A stretch of DNA of 64,000 bases, from the NCBI RefSeq assembly GCF_015711605.1, contig NZ_JABTEZ010000008.1, positions 57,338-121,337 on the forward strand, written 5' to 3'. Both the position numbers and the translations under genes were made by a program. The notes under the pieces were generated by a model. The model did not search any database. It was not told the DNA's origin and saw nothing but the letters and a program-made list of their open reading frames with translations. This document shows positions 31,938 to 40,216 of this stretch, piece after piece; position 1 is the first letter of the stretch; each line of letters begins with the position of its first letter. The stretch comes from Planomonospora sp. ID67723 (GTDB taxonomy: Bacteria > Actinomycetota > Actinomycetes > Streptosporangiales > Streptosporangiaceae).

Positions 31938-33056
31938 GTGACTGTACGCAGCATCGCCGCCGCCGCGTTCCTTCTCGCCACGATCGCCGGATGCAGCGCT
32001 CCGGCCGTTCCCCGTGGCGAGACGCTTCCGCCGGTGAAGCTCCAGGCCGCCTCCCTCGCGGAGGGTTTCACGAGCATGGAGCGTCTCGTCGAGGCGGCCC
32101 GGAAGGAGGGCTCGCTCACCGTGATCGCGCTGGCGCGCGACTGGGTGAACTACGGCGAGATCATCGACGCCTTCTCCGAGGAGTACGGGATCAAGGTCAC
32201 CGAGCTCGAGCCCGGGGCCAGCAGCCAGCGGCAGATCGAGGCCGCCTCCACGCTCCGGCCGGACGTGTTCGACCTGAGCCTGGAAGTGGCGGTGGCCAAC
32301 ACCGACTCCTTCGCGCCCTACAAGGTGCGGGGCTGGCAGGACATCCCGGACGACCTCAAGGACCCCGAGGGGACCTGGTACGCCGCCTACGGCGGTTACA
32401 TGTCCATCGGCTACGACTCCCGCAGGGTCGCGGCCCCGGCCTCCTACGCCGACCTGCTCGAGCCCGGCCACAGCGTCTGGCTGCCCGGCGACCCCCGGCG
32501 GAGCGCGGCGGCCTTCGGCGCCGTGATGGGGGCCTCGCTCGACGAGAGCGTCGGGGAGGACGGGGAAGACGAGAGCCGGGACGCAGACGGGCCCGACGCG
32601 GAGCGGGGCGTGGAGTTCTTCGCCCGGCTGAAGGAGGCCGGAAACCTCGCCGAAGCCGGGCAGCAGCCCTCGGTCGTGCTCGACTGGGACTTCCTCAACG
32701 CCGCGCGCGCCGCCCGGGGAACGGACAGCGGGCCGGGCTGGAAGGTCGCGATCCCGGGTGAGAGCGTGCTCGCCTCCTACTACGTCCAGGCCGTCAGCAA
32801 GGACGCCCCGCACCCGGCCGCGGCACGGCTCTGGCAGGAGTTCCTGCTCTCCGACCGGGGCCAGAACCTGTTCCTGAAGGGCTATGCCCGGCCCGTGCGC
32901 ACGGAGGCCATGCGGATGCGCGGCACGCTGGACCCCGAGCTCGCCCGGAGGCTCCCGGCGACCACCGCCGAGCCGGTGATCCTGACCGTTCCGAAGACGG
33001 ATGCCGCCAAGGCCTACCTCCAGCGTGAGTGGGCGGGGGCCGTTGAGGAGTCGTGA
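31938..33056 (+). CDS. Solute-binding lipoprotein, ABC importer type
   Basis: 372 residues from GTG 31938. A lipoprotein signal (RSIAAAAFLLATIAGC) gives Cys at about residue 19. The mature part follows family-1 solute-binding proteins (PotD/AfuA/ThiB type): LVEAARKEGSLTVIALARDWVNYGEIIDAFSEEYGIKVTELEPGASS, FDLSLEVAVANTDSF, YAAYGGYMSIGYDSRRV, and HPAAARLWQEFLLSDRGQNLFLKGYARPVR. A strongly acidic insertion (GEDGEDESRDADGPDAERG) interrupts the second lobe and may bind calcium or be a loop. No permease or ATPase gene is nearby, so the transporter partner lies elsewhere. Substrate unknown. Confidence 0.8.
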   Translation: MTVRSIAAAAFLLATIAGCSAPAVPRGETLPPVKLQAASLAEGFTSMERLVEAARKEGSLTVIALARDWVNYGEIIDAFSEEYGIKVTELEPGASSQRQIEAASTLRPDVFDLSLEVAVANTDSFAPYKVRGWQDIPDDLKDPEGTWYAAYGGYMSIGYDSRRVAAPASYADLLEPGHSVWLPGDPRRSAAAFGAVMGASLDESVGEDGEDESRDADGPDAERGVEFFARLKEAGNLAEAGQQPSVVLDWDFLNAARAARGTDSGPGWKVAIPGESVLASYYVQAVSKDAPHPAAARLWQEFLLSDRGQNLFLKGYARPVRTEAMRMRGTLDPELARRLPATTAEPVILTVPKTDAAKAYLQREWAGAVEES

Positions 33057-33188
33057 GGTTGGCGGGACTCTCGTGACTGATATGTCGGGACATGCCAGAG
33101 GCTTTAAAGTGTCTGGTGAGTACCGGCACGAGGCCGCGTCGTATCAGAATGTGAGCTGATCGTCTTGCGATACGATACACCGAGCTTG

Positions 33189-33941
33189 ATGAGGTGGAAC
33201 GCTCGCACCTATGACAGCAGCTTCGGGTACGTCTCCGCGCACGGCGCGCCTCTGCTCGACCTCCTCGATCCGCAGCCCGGCGAGCGCATCGTGGACCTCG
33301 GCTGCGGCACCGGCGTGCTGACCGCCGAGATCGCCTCCCGGGGCGCCCACGTCCTGGGGATCGACGGCTCCCAGGCGATGATCGAGAAGGCTCTGGCCCA
33401 GTACCCCGGGGTGGACTTCATCGTCGGCGACGGGCACGACTTCGTACTCGCCCAGCCGTACGACGCGGTCTTCTCCAACGCGGCCCTGCACTGGATGGGA
33501 CGGCAGCCGGACGCGGTGATCGCCAGCGTCCGCGAGGCGCTGGCCCCGGGCGGCCGGTTCGTGGCCGAGATGGGCGGCGCGGGCAACTGCGCCGCGCTGA
33601 TCGCGGCGGTCTCCACCGCGTGGCGGGAGCACGGGCTGCGCGAGCCCGACCTGCCGTGGTACTTCCCCACCCCGGCCGAGTACGCCACCCGGCTGGAGAA
33701 GGGCGGGTTCACCGTCCGCATTCTGGAGTACTTCGACCGGCCGACTCCACTTGACGAGTGCCCCAACGGAGCGGCGGACTGGGTACGGATGTTCGCCGGT
33801 TCACTGCTCCGGGGAGTCTCCCCGGAGCTGGCCGAATCACTGCTCCGGCGGGTGAATGAGCTGGCAGCACCCGCCCTGCGGCGGGAGACCGGCTGGATGG
33901 CCGACTATGTCCGGCTGAGGTTCGCCGCCGTCCGCCGCTGA
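33189..33941 (+). CDS. SAM-dependent methyltransferase (trans-aconitate methyltransferase-like)
   Basis: 250 residues from ATG 33189 (TTG 33165 is an alternative). Class I methyltransferase: RIVDLGCGTGVLTAEIASRG (SAM motif I), HVLGIDGSQAMIEKALAQY (motif II acidic), VFSNAALHWMGRQPDAVIASVREALAPGGRFVAEM (the NALHW motif shared with trans-aconitate 2-methyltransferases), then a C-terminal substrate lid. The substrate is uncertain. TACGAT at 33171-33176 could be a -10 box for a short leader. Upstream, ATGTCGGGACAT (33081-33092) is a small palindrome. Confidence 0.85.
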   Translation: MRWNARTYDSSFGYVSAHGAPLLDLLDPQPGERIVDLGCGTGVLTAEIASRGAHVLGIDGSQAMIEKALAQYPGVDFIVGDGHDFVLAQPYDAVFSNAALHWMGRQPDAVIASVREALAPGGRFVAEMGGAGNCAALIAAVSTAWREHGLREPDLPWYFPTPAEYATRLEKGGFTVRILEYFDRPTPLDECPNGAADWVRMFAGSLLRGVSPELAESLLRRVNELAAPALRRETGWMADYVRLRFAAVRR

Positions 33942-34050
33942 CCTGACCCGTGCGCTGGGGTGATTTGCCAGACTATGGTCTGTTCCATAAGTCTCGTTAT
34001 CCAGCGGCGAGGAGTGGATGGGCGGCTTGAGGGGCTGGTGAAGGGAACGG
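33942..34050 (+). promoter_or_regulatory. Likely promoter region of the sigma-like/helicase cassette
   Basis: The 109 bases before the cassette contain an AT-rich patch with TTGCCA at 33965-33970 and, after about 17 bases, ATAAGT/TAAGTC. An imperfect dyad, ACTATGG and CCATAAGT, overlaps the spacer. GAAGGGAACGG provides the ribosome binding site before ATG 34051. This is the only AT-rich spot near the cassette, but the boxes are weak. Confidence 0.35.
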
Positions 34051-36117
34051 ATGAACTTCTGTCTGAGTGACCTCGTGCCGCCGCTGCGCTGGAGCGACGC
34101 GGCCGAGATCCCACTGCTGCGCGAGCAGCCCGGACTGCCGGATGCCTGGTGGCGGAGCCTGCCGCTCTCCCGGGTGCTCGCCGTGCTGCCACCGGCGGCG
34201 CTCGCCGAGATGCTCGCGGAGATCGCCCTGGCGCACTGGCCCGCGGCGGCGGTGGGCGACGTCCTGCCCGCCCTGTACGTCCTGGACCCGGACGAGGCCG
34301 ACGAGCCCTGCACGGCCATCGCGCTCGACCGCGCCGGCTCGTGGCCCGGGATGCTCTCCCTCACCGGCCACGACCTCCGGGACCAGCCCTTCCTCCAGGC
34401 GCGCCCGCTCCTGCACGCCCTCTTCTCCGCGGTCTTCGCCCACCTCGCCCCGGACCCCGCCTCCGCCGCCCCCGCCTTCGGGCTCGGCGCCCCCGCGCTC
34501 GCCGAGGCCCGCGGCGAGGTCACGCCGGCCATCACACCGGTCGCCGCGGCGGCCGGGAAGGCGGACGGTACGGCCGAGCCGGAGACGCCGCAAGCACGAC
34601 TGCCCGAGACGGACCGGGAGGCCGAAGCGCCGCGGGAACCCGGGACGGTACAGGAACCCGCGACGGCGGGACGACTGCCCGGGACGGAGCGGGAGGCCGA
34701 AGCGGCCCGGGAACCCGAAGCACCTCAGGAACCCGAAGCAGCCCAGGAACCGGAGACGACCCCGGAGCCCGAGACGGCTCAGGAACCGGAGACGACCTCG
34801 GAGCCCGAGACGGCTCAGGAGCCCGAGACGACCCGAGGGGACGAGCCGGTCCGGGACTCCGAGGATCTGCACGCGCTGCTCGACGGGGTGTTCGCCGGGC
34901 TGGAGGACACGAGCTGGGCCGTCGCGCAGAACCGGGTGTTCAGCGACGAACCGGCGACCGTGGACGCGCTGGCCAAGCTCTTCGCGGTCCAGCCCGAGGC
35001 CATCCGCGACATCGAGGCCGAGCTGCGCCGGCGGCTGAGGGAGTGGCTCGCCTCCGACGAGGCGGCGCCGTACCGGGAGCACCTCGCCGGGCTGCGGGCG
35101 GTCCTCGGCAAGGCGGCCCCCAGGAACCGGCTGATCGGCGCAGCCGACTGGCACGCGTTCGAACTCCGCTCCCTCGACGTGCCCGCCTGGCAGTTCGTGC
35201 TCGCGACCCTGTCCGACTACTACCTGGTCGACGGCTGGCTGGTCGACGGCGACATCGCCGACCTCCAGCACCGCACGCGCGACCTCATCAGCGGCGCCGA
35301 GCGCCCGACCGTCGGCCGGGCCCTGGAGCTGATCTCCTCCCTCGGCATCCACCCCGAGGTCGCCAAGGAGTGGCTGGAGAACGTCCCGCAGCTCCGCATC
35401 CTCGGTGCGAACGACCCCGCGCCCCCGCACCGGGGCAACGGCACGACCGCCGCGCAGACGACGGCCCTGGCCGGGCGACCGGTCCAGGAACCCGCCCCGG
35501 AGCCGATCCGGAAATCGATCTGGGAGCCGGCCGGGCAGCCGGTCCGGGAACCCGCGGAGCGCGGGGCGGACGGGGAGCCGGAGCCGGCCAGGTCCCCGTT
35601 CCGGCCGCTCAAGGACGTGGCGCTCACCCGGCGCTGCTTCCGGCAGCCGGACGGCCGCTGGTGGCTGCGGATCGACGTCACCGCCGAGCACATCGAGGGC
35701 GCCGAGTGCCCGCTGCCCACGGGGTTCGCCTCCTACCTGGGCATGTCCCCGGGCAGCAGCCGCACGGTCAGCAGCGCGGTGGGCGAGCTGATGCTGAGCT
35801 GGCAGGACCGGCCGGTCCTCGACTCGCTCGGCCCGCTGCTGCGGGACGCGGGCGCCAAGGAGGGAAGCCACCTGTTCCTGACGCTGTCCGACGAAGGGGT
35901 CCTGCGCGCCAGACACCTGCCCGCCGCGGGATCCGGAGTGGAACCGGCCGTGCGGGCGCTGCGCCTGGTGGGCTACACCGCGCCGTGCGAGACCCCCGAG
36001 CACGCCGCGCGGGTCATCGCCACCCGGGTCGGGATGAGCGGACCGGTGATCCTGCCCGACCTCCTCACCCGCCTGCGCGAGCGCGGGGACCGCGACCTGC
36101 AGTCCCTCCTGGCGTAG
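34051..36117 (+). CDS. Sigma-region-4-like paralogue, degenerate helix (cassette gene A)
   Basis: 688 residues. Domain order: N-terminal domain (1-135, MNFCLSDLVPPLRWSDAAEIP, LPDAWWRSLPLSRVLAVLP) shared with cassette gene C; a Pro/Glu/Thr-rich linker (about 165-270) with a 12-residue repeat; a sigma-70 region-4-like helix-turn-helix (about 272-330); a helical domain (to about 450); a second linker; and a C-terminal domain (about 520-688, TRRCFRQPDGRWWLRIDVTAEHI, LPTGFASYLGMSPG, LLTRLRERGDRDL) also shared with gene C. At the recognition helix gene C reads VTRERIRQIE but this protein reads VQPEAIRDIE (313-322), losing several residues that contact -35 DNA in sigma factors. The HARE-like segment of gene C is missing. 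The stop is 3 bases before the helicase start, so expression is coupled. Function unknown. Confidence 0.75.
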   Translation: MNFCLSDLVPPLRWSDAAEIPLLREQPGLPDAWWRSLPLSRVLAVLPPAALAEMLAEIALAHWPAAAVGDVLPALYVLDPDEADEPCTAIALDRAGSWPGMLSLTGHDLRDQPFLQARPLLHALFSAVFAHLAPDPASAAPAFGLGAPALAEARGEVTPAITPVAAAAGKADGTAEPETPQARLPETDREAEAPREPGTVQEPATAGRLPGTEREAEAAREPEAPQEPEAAQEPETTPEPETAQEPETTSEPETAQEPETTRGDEPVRDSEDLHALLDGVFAGLEDTSWAVAQNRVFSDEPATVDALAKLFAVQPEAIRDIEAELRRRLREWLASDEAAPYREHLAGLRAVLGKAAPRNRLIGAADWHAFELRSLDVPAWQFVLATLSDYYLVDGWLVDGDIADLQHRTRDLISGAERPTVGRALELISSLGIHPEVAKEWLENVPQLRILGANDPAPPHRGNGTTAAQTTALAGRPVQEPAPEPIRKSIWEPAGQPVREPAERGADGEPEPARSPFRPLKDVALTRRCFRQPDGRWWLRIDVTAEHIEGAECPLPTGFASYLGMSPGSSRTVSSAVGELMLSWQDRPVLDSLGPLLRDAGAKEGSHLFLTLSDEGVLRARHLPAAGSGVEPAVRALRLVGYTAPCETPEHAARVIATRVGMSGPVILPDLLTRLRERGDRDLQSLLA
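34747..34848 (+). repeat. 36-bp tandem repeat encoding Pro-Glu-Thr linker
   Basis: Nearly three units of a 36-base repeat encode the string EPETTPEPETAQ inside the linker of cassette gene A. The frame is kept, so it expands the protein linker rather than breaking it. Shorter relatives of the unit (EPEAPQEPEAAQ) lie just upstream. Confidence 0.75.
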
Positions 36118-36120
36118 CCG

Positions 36121-38184
36121 ATGCCCCGACTCGCCCTCTCCCCCGAGTTCCCCGCCGAGCTCGACGCCCTGGCCCAGCCGGTGCGCCGGGACACGGTGGT
36201 CGCGGTGCGCCGCTTCCTGCAGAACACCTCGGGGGCGCCGCATCCCGAACGGGTCAGGGGGGCCAGGGACGACCGGGTGGCGACGCTCCGGCTCGCCGAC
36301 CGGCATCGCGGCGTCGTGATCAGGCAGCGGGACGTCTACTGGCTGCTGACCGTCCTGCCGGACGCCGACGCCTGGGCCTACGCCCAGCGCCTCCGCTTCG
36401 GGATCAACCCCGCGCTCGGCGTGGCCGAGCTGTGGGACGCCGCGGCGCTGGAGCGGGTGGAGCCGGCGATCCGCAGGTCGGCCAGGTCGTCCCGGGCCCG
36501 GCTGTTCGCCCAGATCTGCGACACCGACCTGGGCGAGCTGGGGATCGACCACCGGTTCCTCCCCCTGCTCCGGCAGATCACCGATGAGCTGACCCTCGAG
36601 GCGCTGGAGCCGCTGCTGCCCCCCACCCAGTACGCGCCCCTGGCCGCGCTGGCCCGGGGCGAGTCGGTGGCCGGGGCCTGGCGGGAGCTGGAGACCCACC
36701 GGGCGGTCGCCGGCGTCGGCCCGATCGACCCCGCGGAGCTCGACGACCTGGCCTCCGCACTCCTGCGCAGCCCGGACCGCGCCGTCTTCGTCGACGACCC
36801 GCGCCAGCTGAACCACGTGCTGGACGCCCCCGACTGGTGCGTGTTCCTGCACCCGCCGCAGCACCGGCTGGCCTACTGGGACTCCTACGACCGGCCGCTC
36901 CTGGTCACCGGCGGAGCGGGCACCGGCAAGACCCTCGTCGCCCTGCACCGCGCCGCCCACCTGGCCAGGACCGGCTCCGGGCCTGTCCTGCTGGTGACGT
37001 TCTCCCAAGGGCTGAGCGCCGACCTGTCGGCCAGGCTCGACCTGCTGATCGAGAGCGAGGCGGTACGCAAGCGGGTCGAGGTCGGGAACGTGGACCGGCT
37101 GGCCCATCGCATCGTCTCCGAGGCCGAGGGGCGCCCGCCCTCGCTGGTGGGCGCGGGTGAACTGACCGCGCTCTGGCGGGAGGCGGACAGCGAGCACGGC
37201 CCGGCGTTCCTGCTGCGCGAGTGGGAGCAGGTGATCCTGGCGCAGAACCTCCGCACCCTCGACGAGTATCTGGTGGCGCCGCGCCCGGGCCGCGCCGTCG
37301 AGCTCTCCGCCGAGCAGCGCACCGCCGTCTGGCGGGCGATCGGGCACGTCACGGGGCGGCTGGCCGAGCGCGGCAAGCGCACCCTGCTCCAGCTCGCCGC
37401 CGAGGCGGCGACCCTGCTCGGCCAGACCACGGGAGACCTGCTGGAGGAGGCGGAGCCCCGGCGGGAGCCGTACCGGCACATCGTGGTGGACGAGGCCCAG
37501 GACCTGCACCCCACGCAGTGGCGGCTGCTGCGCGCGGCGGTGCCGTACGCGCCGGACGATCTGTTCATCGTGGGCGATCCGCACCAGCGCGTCTTCGACA
37601 CCAGGGTGGCGCTGGGCGCGGTGGGGATCGACGCGAGCCACCGGTTGCTCCAGGTGTCGTACCGGCTTCCCCAGGAGATCCTCTCCTGGGGAGTACGGCT
37701 GCGCGGAGGCGGACCGGCGGACGGGCTGGTGGCGGGGGTCCAGGAGTTGTACGGTTTCCGCGCCACGCGGCACGGCCCACGCCCGACGGTCCGTGCCTAC
37801 GACTCACCGGAGGACGAGCTGAGCGGTCTGGTCGCGCACGTCTCACAGTGGCTGGAGGACGGTGTCCCGCCGGGTGAGATCGGCGTCGCCGCGAGGACCG
37901 CCGGGCTCGTCCGGGACGCCAGAACCGTTCTGCGCGAGTCGGGGGTGCGGGTGACCACGCTGCACGGCATGAAGGGCCTGGAGTTCCAGCGGGTCGCCGT
38001 GATCGGTGTCGCCGACGGGATCGTGCCCGCCCCGGAGTCGCTCACCCCGGCCGAGGAGGACCCCGCGGCCAGGGCGCACGACCTCCAGCGTGAGCGCGGT
38101 CTGCTCTATGTGGCCTGCACTCGGGCCAGGGAGGTGCTCTATGTGTCCTATTCCGGACGGGCCAGCCCCTTCCTGCCTACCTGA
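36121..38184 (+). CDS. UvrD-like SF1 helicase with RelE/ParE-like N-terminal domain (cassette gene B)
   Basis: 687 residues. Residues 1-105 (LSPEFPAELDALAQPVRRDTVVAVRRFL, VRGARDDRVATLRLADRHRGVVIRQRDVYWLLTVLPDADAWAYAQRL) follow the strand-helix order of RelE/ParE toxin folds. A helical spacer follows to about 255, then an SF1A helicase: motif I LLVTGGAGTGKT (Lys270), motif Ia VTFSQGLS, motif II IVVDEAQD (Asp457-Glu458), motif III FIVGDPHQRVF, motif IV LQVSYRLP, motif V TTLHGMKGLEFQRVAVIG, motif VI GLLYVACTRAREVLYVSY. No nuclease domain is attached. It should unwind or translocate on DNA or RNA-DNA hybrids with ATP. It sits between the two sigma-like paralogues, 3 bases after A and 49 before C. 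Confidence 0.85.
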   Translation: MPRLALSPEFPAELDALAQPVRRDTVVAVRRFLQNTSGAPHPERVRGARDDRVATLRLADRHRGVVIRQRDVYWLLTVLPDADAWAYAQRLRFGINPALGVAELWDAAALERVEPAIRRSARSSRARLFAQICDTDLGELGIDHRFLPLLRQITDELTLEALEPLLPPTQYAPLAALARGESVAGAWRELETHRAVAGVGPIDPAELDDLASALLRSPDRAVFVDDPRQLNHVLDAPDWCVFLHPPQHRLAYWDSYDRPLLVTGGAGTGKTLVALHRAAHLARTGSGPVLLVTFSQGLSADLSARLDLLIESEAVRKRVEVGNVDRLAHRIVSEAEGRPPSLVGAGELTALWREADSEHGPAFLLREWEQVILAQNLRTLDEYLVAPRPGRAVELSAEQRTAVWRAIGHVTGRLAERGKRTLLQLAAEAATLLGQTTGDLLEEAEPRREPYRHIVVDEAQDLHPTQWRLLRAAVPYAPDDLFIVGDPHQRVFDTRVALGAVGIDASHRLLQVSYRLPQEILSWGVRLRGGGPADGLVAGVQELYGFRATRHGPRPTVRAYDSPEDELSGLVAHVSQWLEDGVPPGEIGVAARTAGLVRDARTVLRESGVRVTTLHGMKGLEFQRVAVIGVADGIVPAPESLTPAEEDPAARAHDLQRERGLLYVACTRAREVLYVSYSGRASPFLPT

Positions 38185-38233
38185 CCACATACTCTGAACT
38201 GCGGATACATTCCCCTTTGCCGGTTGGACCCCA
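38185..38233 (+). promoter_or_regulatory. Short AT-richer spacer before cassette gene C
   Basis: The 49-base gap contains TACATT at 38206-38211, which could be a -10 box, with CTGACC about 18 bases upstream. This could give gene C an internal promoter in addition to read-through from the helicase. The only candidate ribosome binding site is weak. Tentative. Confidence 0.25.
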
Positions 38234-40081
38234 ATGAACCTCAGCCTGAGCGACATCGCGCCACCCCTGCGCTGGACCTCTCCCGGCCAGGTAGCGCCGA
38301 TCGCAACCGACACCCGTCTTCCCGAGGCGTGGTGGCAGGCAATTCCGCTGGAGCGGGCCTGCTCCACCATCGGGACCTCCGAGGTCGCCGGGCGGCTCGC
38401 CGACCTGGCCCTGGCGTGCTGGGGACATCTGGTGCTCGGCGACGTCCTGCCCCTGCTCAGGTTCGCCGATCCGGCCGCGAGCGCGCAGACCCCCGAGGCG
38501 CTCGGCCGCGAGGCGGTGCACAAGCTCTTCACCGGGGTCCTGGAACGGCTGCTCGAACCCGTCAGCGAGGACAGCGTCGCCCCGGCCCGCTCCTCCCGGC
38601 CCGACCGGCCGTTGCCCGAGCTGATCGACGAGGTCTTCTCCTCCCTGGACGACCGCCAGCGGGCGATCGCCAGGGACCGGCTCTACGCCTCGCAGCGGGT
38701 GACCCTGGACGAGCTGGCCCAGCGGTTCTCGGTGACGCGGGAACGCATCCGGCAGATCGAACGCGACCTGCGCGACCACGTCGAGGCCTGGCTGGCGAGC
38801 CCGGAGGCGGCTCCGCTGGCGGCCCACGTGTCGTGGCTGCGCGGCCGGCTCGGCTCCGCCGTACCGGCCGACGACCTGGCCGCCGCGGTGCCGTGGCACC
38901 GTACCGACCTGGCCACGCTGTCCATCCCGGCCTGGCGGTTCGTGCGGACCCTGCTGACCGGCTACGACCAGGTGGACGGGTGGCTGGTCGCGGGCGGGGC
39001 CGACGAGCTGCGGGAGAAGACCCGGCAGCTTTTCACCGACGGGCCGCGCCCCCTGGCGGAGGCCGTCACGCTGGTCAGCCAGCTCGGCATCCGCGAGGAC
39101 GTGGCCGAGCGCTGGCTGGTCTCGGTGCCCCAGCTGCGGGTGCTGGAGGACCACGTGGTGCCCTGGCCCCGCAGTGTCAACGACAAGGCCGAGGCCGTGC
39201 TCGCGGTGGCCGGGAACGCGCTGACGCCCGAGGAGATCCAGGAGCGCATCGGAGAGGACTACAGCCTGGTCGGCATCCGCAACCAGCTCACCGCCGACGA
39301 CCGGTTCCTGCGCCTGGACCGCAACAAGTACGGTCTGACCCGCTGGGGCGGGGAGCAGTACCTGGGCATCCGCGAGATGATCGTCCGGGAGATCGAGCGG
39401 GCCGGGGGCGAGGCCTCGGTCAACACGATCGTCGCCAACCTGACCGGCCGCTACGACGTGAGCGAGAGCTCGGTGCGCGCCTACGCGGGCGGGCCCGGCT
39501 TCGAGCGCACCCAGCGCGGGTGGATCCGGGTGGCCGGGACCGAGCAGGCCGACTACCAGCCGCGCCGGGACGTCTCGGCGACCCGGCGCTGCTTTCGCAG
39601 CCGGGACGGCCGCTGGTGGCATCGGGTGGACGTCAACGCCGAGCACCTGCGCGGCTCCGGCTCCCCGCTGCCCACCGGTTTCGCCGCGCACCTCGGCATG
39701 GCCCCGGGAGGCCAGCTCACCGCCTCGACCCCCTCGGGCGACGTGGTGATCAGCTGGCACAACCAGCCGACCATGGGCTCCATCCGCCCGGTCCTGGTCG
39801 CCTCCAACGCCTCCGAGGGCGACCACGTCTTCCTGACGGTCTCCGACGGCGGTGAGCTGCTCACCCGCTACCTTCCCGCGGCGATGCCCGGCATCCCCGC
39901 GCTGAACCGGGCTCTGCACCTGATCGGCTACACCGCCCCGGTGGCCTCGGAGGCGGAGGGCCTGCGCCTGATCGGAGCCCGCATCGGCCTGCCCGACGGC
40001 GCCACCCGGGAGGAGGTCCTGGCCCGCCTGCGCGAGCGCGGCGACCGCGACATCCTCACCTTCCTGGAGGGCGTCGCCTGA
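38234..40081 (+). CDS. Sigma-region-4-like DNA-binding protein with HARE-HTH-like segment (cassette gene C)
   Basis: 615 residues. N-terminal domain (1-115, MNLSLSDIAPPLRWTSPGQVA, LPEAWWQAIPLERACST) is paralogous to gene A. A sigma-70 region-4-like helix-turn-helix follows (about 130-190: LDDRQRAIARDRLYASQRVTLDELAQRFSVTRERIRQIERDL). The recognition helix VTRERIRQIE (167-176) is almost that of primary sigma region 4.2. A helical domain comes next, then ALTPEEIQERIGEDYSLVGIRNQLTADDRFLRLDRNKYGLT (about 335-375), which looks like a HARE-HTH/RNAP-delta-type winged helix. A further helical segment and the C-terminal domain shared with gene A (about 440-615) complete it. There is no region 2, so it cannot open promoters by itself. 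It may bind -35-like DNA or RNA polymerase flap. Function unknown. Confidence 0.78.
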   Translation: MNLSLSDIAPPLRWTSPGQVAPIATDTRLPEAWWQAIPLERACSTIGTSEVAGRLADLALACWGHLVLGDVLPLLRFADPAASAQTPEALGREAVHKLFTGVLERLLEPVSEDSVAPARSSRPDRPLPELIDEVFSSLDDRQRAIARDRLYASQRVTLDELAQRFSVTRERIRQIERDLRDHVEAWLASPEAAPLAAHVSWLRGRLGSAVPADDLAAAVPWHRTDLATLSIPAWRFVRTLLTGYDQVDGWLVAGGADELREKTRQLFTDGPRPLAEAVTLVSQLGIREDVAERWLVSVPQLRVLEDHVVPWPRSVNDKAEAVLAVAGNALTPEEIQERIGEDYSLVGIRNQLTADDRFLRLDRNKYGLTRWGGEQYLGIREMIVREIERAGGEASVNTIVANLTGRYDVSESSVRAYAGGPGFERTQRGWIRVAGTEQADYQPRRDVSATRRCFRSRDGRWWHRVDVNAEHLRGSGSPLPTGFAAHLGMAPGGQLTASTPSGDVVISWHNQPTMGSIRPVLVASNASEGDHVFLTVSDGGELLTRYLPAAMPGIPALNRALHLIGYTAPVASEAEGLRLIGARIGLPDGATREEVLARLRERGDRDILTFLEGVA

Positions 40082-40097
40082 CCCGGACCCCGTGCCC

Positions 40098-40163
40098 GTC
40101 CCGCCCCGTGTCCCGCCCTGCATCCCGCCCTGCGTCCACCGCGTGACGGGCACGGGGCGGGAC
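40098..40163 (+). terminator. Large inverted repeat closing the cassette
   Basis: GTCCCGCCCCGTG (40098-40110) and CACGGGGCGGGAC (40151-40163) form a 13-bp perfect stem. The 40-base loop contains two direct copies of TCCCGCCCTGC. It lies 16 bases after the stop of gene C. There is no T run. Likely the terminator of the cassette. Confidence 0.55.
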
Positions 40164-40216
40164 GCGAGCGCGGGCGAATCAGGCCACGGGACGGGTCGCC
40201 GGGCTAGTCTCGATCC

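Noticed and set aside
34747..34848. CRISPR-like short tandem repeats
   Set aside because: Units are directly adjacent without spacers, in frame, and encode a Pro-Glu-Thr linker.
33997..37773. A 1,258-codon open frame on the minus strand across cassette genes A and B
   Set aside because: It is the mirror of high-GC coding on the plus strand. Its translation is Arg/Gly/Val/Leu/Asp-rich without domains, while the plus strand shows clear helicase motifs.
34051..40081. Calling genes A and C true sigma factors
   Set aside because: No region 2 (core and -10 binding) can be found in either protein; only a region-4-like helix-turn-helix is present.
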